Shown here: piece by piece, positions 52,304 to 60,581 of the stretch | Layout: every line of letters begins with the position of its first letter | Numbering within the stretch: the first letter of the stretch is position 1 | Source of the DNA: Geothrix sp. | Lineage (GTDB): Bacteria > Acidobacteriota > Holophagae > Holophagales > Holophagaceae | Length of the DNA: 64,000 nt | Direction of reading: 5' to 3' | NCBI GenBank assembly: GCA_030824075.1 | Contig: JAVBYJ010000081.1 | Span: 1 to 64,000, forward strand | The notes under the pieces: generated by a model | Database searches by the model: none | What the model was told of the DNA's origin: nothing | Seen by the model: the letters and a program-made list of their open reading frames with translations, nothing else | Made by a program: the position numbers and the translations under genes

Positions 52304-53098
52304 ATGCACCCCGTCCTTCTTGAAATCGGTTCATTCCCCCTGGGCACCTATGGGCTGCTGCTGGCCCTCGCCTTCTTTGCGGGCACGGCGCTGGCTCAGC
52401 GGCAGGCGAAATTAGACGGGCTGGCCCCGGCATCCATCACGGACCTGGCCATGGCCATGCTCATTTCGGCCATCCTTGGTTCGAAACTCCTCATGGTGCT
52501 GGTGGACCTGATCAACGGCGCACCGCTGCGCGAGGTGTTCTCCTTCGCCACCCTGAGGGCCGGGGGCGCCATCCACGGTGGCATCATCGCCGCCACGCTG
52601 GTGTTCTTCTGGAAGCTCCGCAAGGGTCAAGGCCTGCCCCTGAGGATCACCGGCGACGCCCTGGTGCCCGGCGTGGCCCTGGGCCAGGCCATTGGCCGCC
52701 TGGGCTGCTTCTCTGCTGGCTGCTGCTATGGCACCGAGAGCCACGCGCCCTGGGCCGCCACGTTCACAGATCCCATCGCCCACGCCTTCAGCGGCACACC
52801 CCTCGGCATCCCCCTCCATCCCGTTCAGCTCTACAACACCTTCGCCAACCTCGCCGTGATGGCCGTCCTGCTTCTGGCACGCCCGAAACGGACCTTCCAG
52901 GGTCAGATCTTCGCCCTCTACTTCCTGGTGGAGGGTCTGGGGCGCGTGGTCACCGAGACCTGGCGCGGCGACGTGGACCGCGGCACGGGCTGGCTAGGCT
53001 GGGTCTGGCTCAGCACGGGGCGCCTCACGGGCCTCGCTTTCATGATGCTGGGCCTGGGCCTCTGGCTGGTCTGGAACCGCCGTAAGGAGGCCCGATGA
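52304..53098 (+). CDS. lgt: Phosphatidylglycerol-prolipoprotein diacylglyceryl transferase
   Basis: A 264-residue inner-membrane enzyme that puts diacylglycerol on the lipobox cysteine of prolipoproteins. Seven membrane segments are visible. The family signatures are LRAGGAIHGGIIAA, GQAIGRLGCFSAGCCYG (essential arginine, the Lgt signature) and the late WRGDVDRGTGW. ATG 52304 is the start, with only weak GGAA upstream. The open frame runs far upstream through the repeat, but that part is meaningless. It overlaps the pseudouridine synthase start by ATGA. Confidence 0.95.
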   Translation: MHPVLLEIGSFPLGTYGLLLALAFFAGTALAQRQAKLDGLAPASITDLAMAMLISAILGSKLLMVLVDLINGAPLREVFSFATLRAGGAIHGGIIAATLVFFWKLRKGQGLPLRITGDALVPGVALGQAIGRLGCFSAGCCYGTESHAPWAATFTDPIAHAFSGTPLGIPLHPVQLYNTFANLAVMAVLLLARPKRTFQGQIFALYFLVEGLGRVVTETWRGDVDRGTGWLGWVWLSTGRLTGLAFMMLGLGLWLVWNRRKEAR

Positions 53099-54075
53099 TG
53101 ACCCTGTGCGCCGAAGAAGGCGCCCCGCGCCTCGACCGCTTCCTGGCCGACCGATTTCCCGAGATCCCACGGGCCCGCTGGGATGTCCACGTACGCACGG
53201 GCGAAGTGAAGGTGAACGGACAACCGGTAACCAAGGGGGGTGGAAAGCTGCGCCCCGGGGATCTGGTTGAGACAGAGCTGCCGGTGATCGCGGTTCCCGC
53301 CGCCCACCTGGAGGCCGAAGCCATCGACCTGCCCACCCTGTTCGAAGACGCCCACCTGTGGATCGTGGACAAACCCAGCGGCATGGTGGTTCATCCCGGC
53401 CCCGGCCACCCAGGGGGCACGATCGTGAACGCCCTGCTGCATCGCCTCAGGACCCCCGTGGTGCTGGAGTCCGTGATCGAGGAAGCCGAAGACACCGAGG
53501 AACTGGCCTCCGGTTGGCCTGGGCTGGTACATCGCCTCGACCGCTACACCACAGGCTGCCTCTGCCTCGCGAAAACCGCAGAGGCCCAGCGCGCCATCCA
53601 GGCCCAGTTCAAGGCCCGCACGGTGGAGAAGCGCTATCTGGCCCTGGTGCGCCATTCACCGAAGCTGCCCCAGCTGGGCAGCCTGCTGGTGGACGAGCCC
53701 ATCGCCCGTCACAAGCGGGATCGCCTGCGCATGGTGGTCGCAGCGGGTGGGCGACCCGCGCAGACCCGCATTCGAGTGCTGGCCCGCACGACCAGCGTGG
53801 CCCTGGTGGAATGTGAACTGCTCACGGGGCGCACGCACCAGATCCGCGTTCACTTGGCCCACCTCCGGGCCCCGATCATGGGCGATCCCCTCTACGGCGG
53901 TCCGGGCCGCTGGAAGGACACGGATGGCGGGGCCCTGCTGATCCCCCATCCGGCCCTCCACGCCTGGAAGCTCTCCGTGGATCACCCGATCACCGGAGTG
54001 CGCATCGACGCCCAGGCTCCCCTCCCCGAGGCATTCCGGGCCCTGGCGGCCTCTCTGGGCTTGCCGGAGTTCTGA
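53095..54075 (+). CDS. RluA-family 23S rRNA/tRNA pseudouridine synthase
   Basis: A 326-residue enzyme. An S4 RNA-binding domain (RLDRFLADRFPEIPRARWDVHV, VKVNGQPVTKGGGKLRPGD) precedes the catalytic domain, whose aspartate is in HRLDRYTTGCLCLAKT near residue 150. ECELLTGRTHQIRVHLAH follows. RluD-like is most likely, but RluA/RluC cannot be excluded from sequence alone. The start is ATG 53095 or 53098 (consecutive ATGs) in the overlap with lgt. Confidence 0.92.
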   Translation: MMTLCAEEGAPRLDRFLADRFPEIPRARWDVHVRTGEVKVNGQPVTKGGGKLRPGDLVETELPVIAVPAAHLEAEAIDLPTLFEDAHLWIVDKPSGMVVHPGPGHPGGTIVNALLHRLRTPVVLESVIEEAEDTEELASGWPGLVHRLDRYTTGCLCLAKTAEAQRAIQAQFKARTVEKRYLALVRHSPKLPQLGSLLVDEPIARHKRDRLRMVVAAGGRPAQTRIRVLARTTSVALVECELLTGRTHQIRVHLAHLRAPIMGDPLYGGPGRWKDTDGGALLIPHPALHAWKLSVDHPITGVRIDAQAPLPEAFRALAASLGLPEF

Positions 54076-54117
54076 GGCGAGCGCATCATCCCGGCAGGGC
54101 ATTTTCCTGGGGGATCC

Positions 54118-54582
54118 ATGCTCGCCATCGCCCCTGCACCGACGACGCTGGAAGGCTGGATGAGGGACTATCCCTTCCTGCCGGGCCTGCTCTTCGCTGC
54201 TGCCTGCCTGGTGATCCTGCTTCTGGTGGCCCTGCCCCGCTTCGCCTCCTGGCGCCGAGGCAGGGGCCGGCCGGTGCTAGACCCCATCCAGGTGGAGGAA
54301 CTGCTGATGGGACCCGGCGCGCTGGTGGTGGATCTTCGCAGTGCCGAGGCCTTTCGTGCGGGTCACATCCGCGGCAGCCTCCACGTGCCCATTGAAGATC
54401 TGCCCACCCGCTTCGCCAGACCTGATCCCAACGCCCGCCGGGCCCTGGTCCTGGTGGATGACACGGATGAGCTGTCACATCGCAGCTTCGACCTGCTGAC
54501 CGCGCGCGGATTCAGCTGGCTGTACGTGATGAAGGGCGGCATGAGGGCCTGGCGGCGAGCTCAGCGACCACTCGCGAAGTAG
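54118..54582 (+). CDS. Membrane-anchored rhodanese-like protein lacking the catalytic cysteine
   Basis: A 154-residue protein with one membrane helix (about 22-42) followed by a rhodanese fold: VVDLRSAEAFRAGHIRGSLHVP and the closing GFSWLYVMKGGMRAWRRA are typical. The active-site loop, normally CxxGxRS, reads VDDTDELSHRS: the nucleophilic cysteine is replaced by aspartate, so sulphur transfer is not expected. It may work as a binding or regulatory module at the membrane. It follows the pseudouridine synthase by 42 bases. Confidence 0.82.
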   Translation: MLAIAPAPTTLEGWMRDYPFLPGLLFAAACLVILLLVALPRFASWRRGRGRPVLDPIQVEELLMGPGALVVDLRSAEAFRAGHIRGSLHVPIEDLPTRFARPDPNARRALVLVDDTDELSHRSFDLLTARGFSWLYVMKGGMRAWRRAQRPLAK

Positions 54583-54591
54583 CGATGGCTC

Positions 54592-55176
54592 CTACTTCTT
54601 GGGTTCTTCTGGCGTTGCCTGAAGCGCCGGGGTCGGTGCGCTCTGGAACTGGAGGTGCGTGATCCACCAGCGCTTGCCGTCCCAGGCGCACTGCAGCGCA
54701 TTGATGCCTGTGTACAGCGCGGGTCCATCGGAAGCCAGGCGGATCTCATAAGGCGACCAGACCTGAGCGACACCATCCTGCTTCTGGACTGTCACCGCTG
54801 TGCCCTTTTCAAAGAACCCCTTCTGCCACTGGGGTACGGCAAAGGCGAGGAAGACTTCCAGTTCCATGGGGCGAATGAAGGCGCCCTGCTCGGGATGATT
54901 GGCCGCCACCACGACCCGGGCCTGGAGGTGGAACAGGGCGCGGATCTTTTCGATATCGCGCTTCTGGTCCTTGGGACCGGAGATGAAGGCGTAGAGCGCA
55001 GCGGTGAGCGCCTCGGGGGTTCCCGTCTCGTCTGGGCTGAGATTCGCACGAACCAATTCCTTGATGGGGCTCGAACTGCTGCGGGGAGCCTGTTTGGGCG
55101 CTTCGGGCACCGGCTTGGGGGACGGACCCTGGGCGGTCAGCGACAGGGCGGTGAGGCAGAGCAGGGAACGAATCAC
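54592..55176 (-). CDS. Exported protein with NTF2/SnoaL-like fold (tentative)
   Basis: A 194-residue protein with a short signal peptide (MIRSLLCLTALSLTAQG), a Pro/Lys/Ser-rich linker to about residue 45 and a compact C-terminal domain. Helices at the start (TPEALTAALYAFISG) and strands ending in WWITHLQFQS recall NTF2-like proteins. No catalytic residues are apparent. GTG 55176 follows a good GGAGG site. The gene lies 25 bases downstream of the AmpG-like permease on the same strand. Confidence 0.65.
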   Translation of the reverse strand: MIRSLLCLTALSLTAQGPSPKPVPEAPKQAPRSSSSPIKELVRANLSPDETGTPEALTAALYAFISGPKDQKRDIEKIRALFHLQARVVVAANHPEQGAFIRPMELEVFLAFAVPQWQKGFFEKGTAVTVQKQDGVAQVWSPYEIRLASDGPALYTGINALQCAWDGKRWWITHLQFQSAPTPALQATPEEPKK

Positions 55177-55201
55177 GGGACCTCCACGGGATATGACTGT
55201 G

Positions 55202-56416
55202 TCATGCCTTGCCGCTTTCCGGGAGCCCCCACCGGTCCCACAACAACAGCAGCAGCAGGCCTGGAATGGCCGCCGCGGCGCAAACCGGGAAGTAGAGCTT
55301 CCAGCCGTACCAGTCGGCCATGAAGCCCGTGAGACCTGCGAACAGGGTTCGAGGGAGCGCCATCAGGGCACTGAAGAGGGCGTACTGGGTGCCTGTATAG
55401 GTGCGGTTGCAGCTGCCCATGAGCAGCGCGGCGAATGCGCTTCCGCCCATGCCGTAGGCCAGGTTTTCCAGCGTATTCGCGGCCACCAGCAGGGGCAGGT
55501 GGCGCCCGAGCAGGGAAATCGCCCAGAAGCCAAGGATGCTGCCGGCCTGCATGAAGCCGCAGATCCAGAGGGTTTTTCGCAGGCTCATGCGCGTGAGCAT
55601 CCACCCGCCAATCAGGCCCCCCAGGATGATGGCCACCATGGCGGTGGTTTTCTGCACGGTGCCAATCTGCATCTTCGTAAAGCCCATGCCCCGCAGGAGG
55701 AAGGGAATGGTCATGGATTCCGCAAGCCAGTCCCCCAGCTTGTAGAACACGGAGAAGGCGAGCAGGTAGCCGATGCCCTTGCGCTGCAGCAGGTCCTTCA
55801 AGGGGCCGACGATGGCCTCCTGCAGGGTGCGCGGCGCCTTCGCCACCGCATCCGTATTGGTGGCCAGCCAAGTTCCCGCCATGCCCATCACGGTGAGGAC
55901 GGCCATGCCCAGGTAGGTGACCCGCCATCCGTACGCCTGGGCCAGAATCAGCGCCAGCCCGCCACTCACCAGCATGGCCACCCGGTAGGTGGCGATGTGG
56001 ATGCTGTTGCCGAGGCCCAGCTGATCCGGATCAAGGGCCTCGGCCCGCCAGGCATCCACGGCAATATCGAACGTGGCGCTGGTGACCGCCACGGCCAAGG
56101 CCAGGACGACCACCCGGAGCAGATCCAGATGGGGCTGCGTGAAAGCCAACACCGCCAGAGCCACGGCCATGCCCAACTGCATGAGCATCATCCAGCCCCG
56201 CCGACGGCCCAGAGCCGGCAGCGCGTAGCGGTCCAGGAACGGCGCCCAGAACACCTTCAGGCTGTAGGGCAGCGTCACAAAGCTGAAAAGACCGATGGTG
56301 GCCAGGCTCAACCCCTCATCCGTCATCCAGGCCTTCAGGGTCGAGCCGGTGAGGAACAGCGGCAGCCCCGAGGCGAAGCCGAGGAGCAGCAGCGAGGCAA
56401 GCAGGCGAAAGGGCAT
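55202..56416 (-). CDS. ampG: AmpG-like MFS muropeptide permease
   Basis: A 404-residue integral membrane protein with about 12-14 helices and AmpG signatures: LTGSTLKAWMTDEGLSLATIG, the LPYSLKVFWAPFLDR loop after helix 2, RRRGWMMLMQ and ATFDIAVDAWRAE. AmpG imports anhydromuropeptides for cell-wall recycling. That fits the SpoIID and serine hydrolase genes elsewhere in the window, although they are not linked. ATG 56416 is preferred over an upstream frame extension. A ribosome site is not obvious. Confidence 0.85.
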   Translation of the reverse strand: MPFRLLASLLLLGFASGLPLFLTGSTLKAWMTDEGLSLATIGLFSFVTLPYSLKVFWAPFLDRYALPALGRRRGWMMLMQLGMAVALAVLAFTQPHLDLLRVVVLALAVAVTSATFDIAVDAWRAEALDPDQLGLGNSIHIATYRVAMLVSGGLALILAQAYGWRVTYLGMAVLTVMGMAGTWLATNTDAVAKAPRTLQEAIVGPLKDLLQRKGIGYLLAFSVFYKLGDWLAESMTIPFLLRGMGFTKMQIGTVQKTTAMVAIILGGLIGGWMLTRMSLRKTLWICGFMQAGSILGFWAISLLGRHLPLLVAANTLENLAYGMGGSAFAALLMGSCNRTYTGTQYALFSALMALPRTLFAGLTGFMADWYGWKLYFPVCAAAAIPGLLLLLLWDRWGLPESGKA

Positions 56417-56470
56417 GGGAGATGGTAGCGGGAATGATCGCCCGGACACGCCCGAGCGCCGAGTGCGGCA

Positions 56471-56567
56471 GGGGTCCAGGAGTGTGCGCCCGGCACGGAA
56501 CCGCTGGAGGCTAGAAAGCCAAGACCCTGCTTAGCAGGGCCTTGGCGCGGGGGTCCGGGAGTGTGCG
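56471..56567. repeat. Pair of 18-bp direct repeats
   Basis: GGGGTCCAGGAGTGTGCG (56471-56488) and GGGGTCCGGGAGTGTGCG (56550-56567) differ at one base and are 79 bases apart. They lie in the 210-base gap between ampG and acs. They flank the hairpin at 56518-56546. The unit could be part of a dispersed family or a protein-binding pair. Confidence 0.7.
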
Positions 56568-56609
56568 GGCAGCGCGACCCTAGATCCTCGCAACGCATGC
56601 GTTGCGAGG
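56518..56609 (-). terminator. Two hairpins downstream of acs
   Basis: A 24-bp perfect palindrome (56586-56609, CCTCGCAACGCA and its complement) and a 13-bp near-perfect stem with one mismatch (56518-56530 with 56534-56546, loop TTA) lie 17 and 80 bases beyond the acs stop. Either could end acs transcription before ampG. No T-run follows, so termination is likely but not certain. Confidence 0.55.
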
Positions 56610-56626
56610 GGAACCCCCGGATGATA

Positions 56627-58558
56627 TCAATCCGCCAGGGTGCTGAGATCCCCCGGATCCAGCCCCAGGGCTTCGGCCTTGAGGGCGCGGCGAACGATCT
56701 TGCCGGAGCGGGTCTTGGGCAGGCTGGCGCGAATCTCGATGTCAGAAGGGGTGGCGATGCCGCCCAGGTCCTCACGAACATGGTCCTTCAGGCTGGCGAT
56801 GAGGCCTGGGCCCGTGGAGACGCCGGCCTTGACCACCACAAAGGCCTTGATGCTCTCGCCCTTGATGGGATCGGGGATGCCCACCACGGCGCTTTCAGCC
56901 ACAGCGGGATGACGGATGAGGGAGCCCTCGATATCGGCGGTGCCGATGCGGTGGCCCGCCACATTGAGCACATCGTCGGCCCGGCCCAGCACGGCAATGT
57001 AGCCGTCGGCATCCTTCACGGCCACATCCCCGGCGCTGTAGCAGCCCGGAATGTCCCGCCAGTAGTCCTCATAGCGCTTGGGATCGTTCCAGATGGTCCG
57101 GAGCATGTAGGGCAGCGGGAACTTGATGACCAGCAGACCTCCCTGGCCGTCCGGCACGGGGGAACCATCTCTGTTCACCACCGCAAGCTGGGCGCCCGGC
57201 ATGGGCTTGCCAGCCTTCCCCGGCCTGGCCTCGAAGGTCGGCAGCGTGCCGATGACGGGCCCCGCGATCTCCGTCTGCCACCAGTTGTCCACCACCATGC
57301 CATTGCCCTGCCCCACCAGGTGCTGCTGGGCCCAGCGGTGCGCCTCGGGGTTCAGCGGTTCTCCCGCACAGGCCATGAGACGCAGCTTGCTGAGATCGAA
57401 CTTCCCGGGCGCCTCGGCGCCGTGGCTCATCCACATGCGCACGGCCGTGGGGGCCGTAAACATCACGTTCACGCCGAAGCGTTCGCAGATCTCCCAGGTC
57501 ACCTCGGGGCTCGGGTAGTCCGGCGCACCCTCCCGGCAGAGCACCGTGGCGCCGATGCTGAGCGGACCGTAGACGATGAAGCTGTGGCCCACCACCCAGC
57601 CGATGTCGGAGGTGCTCCAGTAGATGTCACGCTCCTGGATCTGGTAGAAGGCCTTGCTCAGGTAGTTCACACCCACCATGTAGCCGCCGGTCGCATGCAC
57701 CACGCCCTTCGGTTTCCCCGTGGTGCCACTGGTGTAGAGAATGAACAGCGGATGTTCGGCATCCACCATCTCGGGATCGCAATGGATCTCGCGGCCCTGC
57801 TGGATGTCGTAGAAGTCCTTCTCGCGTTCGCTGGCAAACGTCACGGGGGCGTCGCCGGGCCGCGAGCCGCGACGGTGGACGATGACGTGATCCACAAAGG
57901 GCAGATCGCGTACCGCTTCGTCCACGATGGGCTTCAGGGCCGTGGCTTTGCCACGACGGTAAGTGAAGTCGGAGCACACCACCACCTTGGCCCCGGCATC
58001 CTCGATGCGGGTGCGCAGGGCCTGGTGGCCCATGCCCGCGTAGACCACACTGTGGATCGCGCCGATTCGGGCGCAGGCCAGCATGGAGATGATGCCCTCA
58101 GGCGTCAGGGGCATGTAGAGGATGACGCGGTCGCCTTTCTTCACCCCCAGGCGCTTGAGCGTGTTGGCGAAGCGGTTCATCTCGCGGTAGAGGCGGTTGT
58201 AGGTGTAGGAGCGCTCGTCGCCGTCCTCGCCCACCCACAACAGCGCCGCCTTGTTGCGGCGGTCACTGTGCACATGGCGGTCGATGCAGTTCACCGTGGC
58301 GTTCAGCTTGCCGCCGATGAACCAGGCGTGGTTGGGGGCCGTGAATTCGAAAACCTTGGTCCAGGGCTCGTGCCAGTCCAGGGCCTTGGCCTTGTCGCCC
58401 CAGAAGGCGCCGGGATCCTCCTCGGCCAGGGCCCGCTCCACCTCGTAGTTGATGGCGGCCTGCTTGGCCAGCCACCCGCGCATGGGGATGGGGGCCTCGC
58501 CCTTCTGCAGCGCCTGGATGGTCTTTTGTTGGGTAATGCTGATTTCCACATCGCTCAT
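56627..58558 (-). CDS. acs: Acetyl-CoA synthetase (AMP-forming)
   Basis: A 643-residue ANL-family ligase making acetyl-CoA from acetate, ATP and CoA. The P-loop LYTSGTTGKPKGVVHATGG, NWWQTEIAGP with the tryptophan that limits acyl size in Acs, SAGDVAVKDADGY and the hinge GRADDVLNVAGHRI are all visible. The C-terminal PKTRSGKIVRR includes the lysine target of acetylation in relatives. NWWQTEIAGP departs from the usual DTWWQTETGG, so a related short acid (propionate) is possible. ATG 58558 is the start. The gene is monocistronic with hairpins beyond it. Confidence 0.92.
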   Translation of the reverse strand: MSDVEISITQQKTIQALQKGEAPIPMRGWLAKQAAINYEVERALAEEDPGAFWGDKAKALDWHEPWTKVFEFTAPNHAWFIGGKLNATVNCIDRHVHSDRRNKAALLWVGEDGDERSYTYNRLYREMNRFANTLKRLGVKKGDRVILYMPLTPEGIISMLACARIGAIHSVVYAGMGHQALRTRIEDAGAKVVVCSDFTYRRGKATALKPIVDEAVRDLPFVDHVIVHRRGSRPGDAPVTFASEREKDFYDIQQGREIHCDPEMVDAEHPLFILYTSGTTGKPKGVVHATGGYMVGVNYLSKAFYQIQERDIYWSTSDIGWVVGHSFIVYGPLSIGATVLCREGAPDYPSPEVTWEICERFGVNVMFTAPTAVRMWMSHGAEAPGKFDLSKLRLMACAGEPLNPEAHRWAQQHLVGQGNGMVVDNWWQTEIAGPVIGTLPTFEARPGKAGKPMPGAQLAVVNRDGSPVPDGQGGLLVIKFPLPYMLRTIWNDPKRYEDYWRDIPGCYSAGDVAVKDADGYIAVLGRADDVLNVAGHRIGTADIEGSLIRHPAVAESAVVGIPDPIKGESIKAFVVVKAGVSTGPGLIASLKDHVREDLGGIATPSDIEIRASLPKTRSGKIVRRALKAEALGLDPGDLSTLAD

Positions 58559-58794
58559 GGAAGACTCCGAGAACGGGATGAGGTGAATGGAATGGGATTG
58601 GTTGGGAGGGAAGGTAGCACGGCCTCGCCGGGGGTGCCCGGGAAAGGATGACGGGGATCACAGGTCCACGTTTACCGGGGCCTCCCGGGCCTGATCCCTC
58701 GAGCTGCTCCGCGCCTTATCCGCTGCACCTCAGCGTGCCCTCTGAACGAGATGGAAGACCCTCGAGAGACGCCCTCCGCAGAGTGTTTGGGACG

Positions 58795-59274
58795 TCAGGG
58801 GATCGCCACGTTCACCCGGAGCACCTTCAGCACCATCTCCAGATCCTTCGGATCCAGCCCCACCAGAAAGCCCCGGCTGCCCCCATTGAGGTAGATGCGA
58901 TCCAGGTCGAAGATGCTGGCTTCGGCGTGGATCGGTAGCGCCCTTTTGGTACCAAGGGGACTGGTGCCACCCACCAGGTAGCCGCTATGCCGGTGGGCCA
59001 CCTCGGGTTTGCATGGCTGCACGGACTTCGCGCCGATCTGGCGGGCCAGCTCCTTGGTGCTCACCTCGCGATCACCGTGCATGAGGATGATGAGAGGCGC
59101 GGCGCGGTCGTCCTCCATCACCAGGGTCTTGATGACGGTGTGCTCGCCCACGCCCAGTTCCCGGGCGCTCACAGCGGTGCCGCCGTGTTCCTCGTAGCGG
59201 TACAGATGCTCGGTGTAGGGGATGCCAGCCTGTTTCAACAGGCGCGTGGCGTTGGTGGAAGGCGGCCTGGACAT
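58795..59274 (-). CDS. ybaK: YbaK/EbsC-family aminoacyl-tRNA deacylase
   Basis: A 159-residue protein of the Cys-tRNA(Pro)/Ala-tRNA(Pro) editing family. Typical segments are LKQAGIPYTEHLYRYEEHG, HTVIKTLVMEDD (with a conserved lysine), VSTKELARQIGAKSV and the GGTSPLGTKRALPIH loop near residue 110. It hydrolyses mischarged tRNAPro. ATG 59274 is chosen over an upstream frame extension. It is divergent from the truncated SDR gene 26 bases away. Confidence 0.9.
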   Translation of the reverse strand: MSRPPSTNATRLLKQAGIPYTEHLYRYEEHGGTAVSARELGVGEHTVIKTLVMEDDRAAPLIILMHGDREVSTKELARQIGAKSVQPCKPEVAHRHSGYLVGGTSPLGTKRALPIHAEASIFDLDRIYLNGGSRGFLVGLDPKDLEMVLKVLRVNVAIP

Positions 59275-59299
59275 GCGATCATCATTCCACGGAGAGCCC

Positions 59300-59374
59300 A
59301 TGAGCGCAGTCATCGCCCTCGTCACAGGCGCCTCCCGGGGCCTTGGGCGGGACGGGCAGCGGATCGCCTGGTAA
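59300..59374 (+). pseudogene. 24-codon remnant of a short-chain dehydrogenase gene
   Basis: MSAVIALVTGASRGLGR is the unmistakable start of an SDR enzyme, including the cofactor-binding TGxxxGxG. After GLGR the frame changes to unrelated residues (DGQRIAW) and stops at 59372-59374. A ribosome site (GGAGAG) remains in front of ATG 59300. The rest of the gene, roughly 220 codons, is gone, so a deletion joined its start to the upstream region of the rhomboid gene. Confidence 0.8.
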
Positions 59375-59420
59375 CACCCGCCCCACCCCCCAAAGAAAAA
59401 CGGCTGCAGAAGGTCTCAAC

Positions 59421-60554
59421 ATGGATGGCACCGCCCCTGAACCACCGGTCCACCCCGCCAAGGACCTCGATGATTCTCAGGCCAGGCTGATCCAGTTCCA
59501 GGGCCAGCTGGCGGCGAAGGCACCCATCCCCTGGCTCACCCTGGGAATCATCAGCACCAACTTCGCGGTCTACGCCGCCATGCTGCTCACCGGTGTCCAT
59601 TTTCTCGAACCGAGCGTGCCCAGTCTGCTCCAGTGGGGCGCGAACCTGGGATCGGCGACCACCTCCGGCCAGTGGTGGCGGTTGTTCACCTGCACCTTCC
59701 TGCACATCGGCCTCATCCACATCCTGTTCAATATGTTTGTCCTTTGGGATATCGGGCGGTTCCTGGAGCGCCTGATCGGACGCCCCGGCTTGGCCGTGGT
59801 CTACCTGCTGGCGGGCCTTTCAGGCAGCATCGCCTCCATGTGGTGGGACCCCTTCGTCGTGTCCGCAGGCGCGTCGGGGGCGATCTTCGGGCTCTATGGC
59901 TGCCTCATCGGGTACCTGCTCGCCGGATCCCAGGACATTCCCACGGACGTGGCGAAGAAGCTCAGGAACAATGCCCTCGTGTTCCTGGGCTACAACCTGC
60001 TCTGGGGCCTCACCCACCGCGAGTTGGACATGGCTGGCCATCTGGGGGGCCTCCTGGGGGGCTTGGCCTGCGGCTTCGCCATGGCGAAGCGCCTGCGGGC
60101 TGAAGGACAGGAAACAAGAACCCGGATCAATCTCCAGGTCCTGTCCATCGGGCTGGCGATCCTTGTCCTGGTGGCGGCGTTCCGGCCTCGAACGGCCGAT
60201 CTTCAGCAAGAGCTCACCCGGTTCACTGAAACCGAAACCAGGGTTCAGGAAACATACAACCAGGCGCTCCAGAAGGCGAAGGCTGGCGCCCTTTCGGATC
60301 CGGATTTCGCCCGCCTTATCGAGGCGGAAGTCATCGGCCCCTGGCATTCCGCTCGCATCCAGCTCGAAGGCATCCAGGGGCTTCCCGAGGTCCAAGCCCA
60401 GCTTCTCTCCCGCGTCGAACGCTATGCCGAGACCCGCGAACAGGCCTGGGTGGCCTTTGCAGAGGCCCTTCGCCGCCAGGATCCACAGGGCGTTCAACAG
60501 GCGAATGCCTTGCACCGGGAAGCCGAAGGTCAGCTGAAGGGCATCGACAGGTAG
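59421..60554 (+). CDS. Rhomboid intramembrane serine protease with C-terminal helical extension
   Basis: A 377-residue membrane protease. Six or seven helices occupy about residues 35-270. Catalytic Ser is in VSAGASGAIFGLYG near residue 155 and His in DMAGHLGGLLGG near 210; the HIGLIHILFNM segment is also typical. After the last helix, about 100 residues form a charged, probably coiled helix region (LQQELTRFTETETRVQETYNQ). Substrates are unknown. ATG 59421 follows the SDR remnant, whose lost upstream promoter may now drive this gene. Confidence 0.88.
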   Translation: MDGTAPEPPVHPAKDLDDSQARLIQFQGQLAAKAPIPWLTLGIISTNFAVYAAMLLTGVHFLEPSVPSLLQWGANLGSATTSGQWWRLFTCTFLHIGLIHILFNMFVLWDIGRFLERLIGRPGLAVVYLLAGLSGSIASMWWDPFVVSAGASGAIFGLYGCLIGYLLAGSQDIPTDVAKKLRNNALVFLGYNLLWGLTHRELDMAGHLGGLLGGLACGFAMAKRLRAEGQETRTRINLQVLSIGLAILVLVAAFRPRTADLQQELTRFTETETRVQETYNQALQKAKAGALSDPDFARLIEAEVIGPWHSARIQLEGIQGLPEVQAQLLSRVERYAETREQAWVAFAEALRRQDPQGVQQANALHREAEGQLKGIDR

Positions 60555-60581
60555 GAAGGTCCAGGGGCTCGGTCCGACCGC

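Noticed and set aside
56561..58651. A 696-codon frame antisense to acetyl-CoA synthetase
   Set aside because: The minus strand encodes complete Acs motifs; the plus frame has none.
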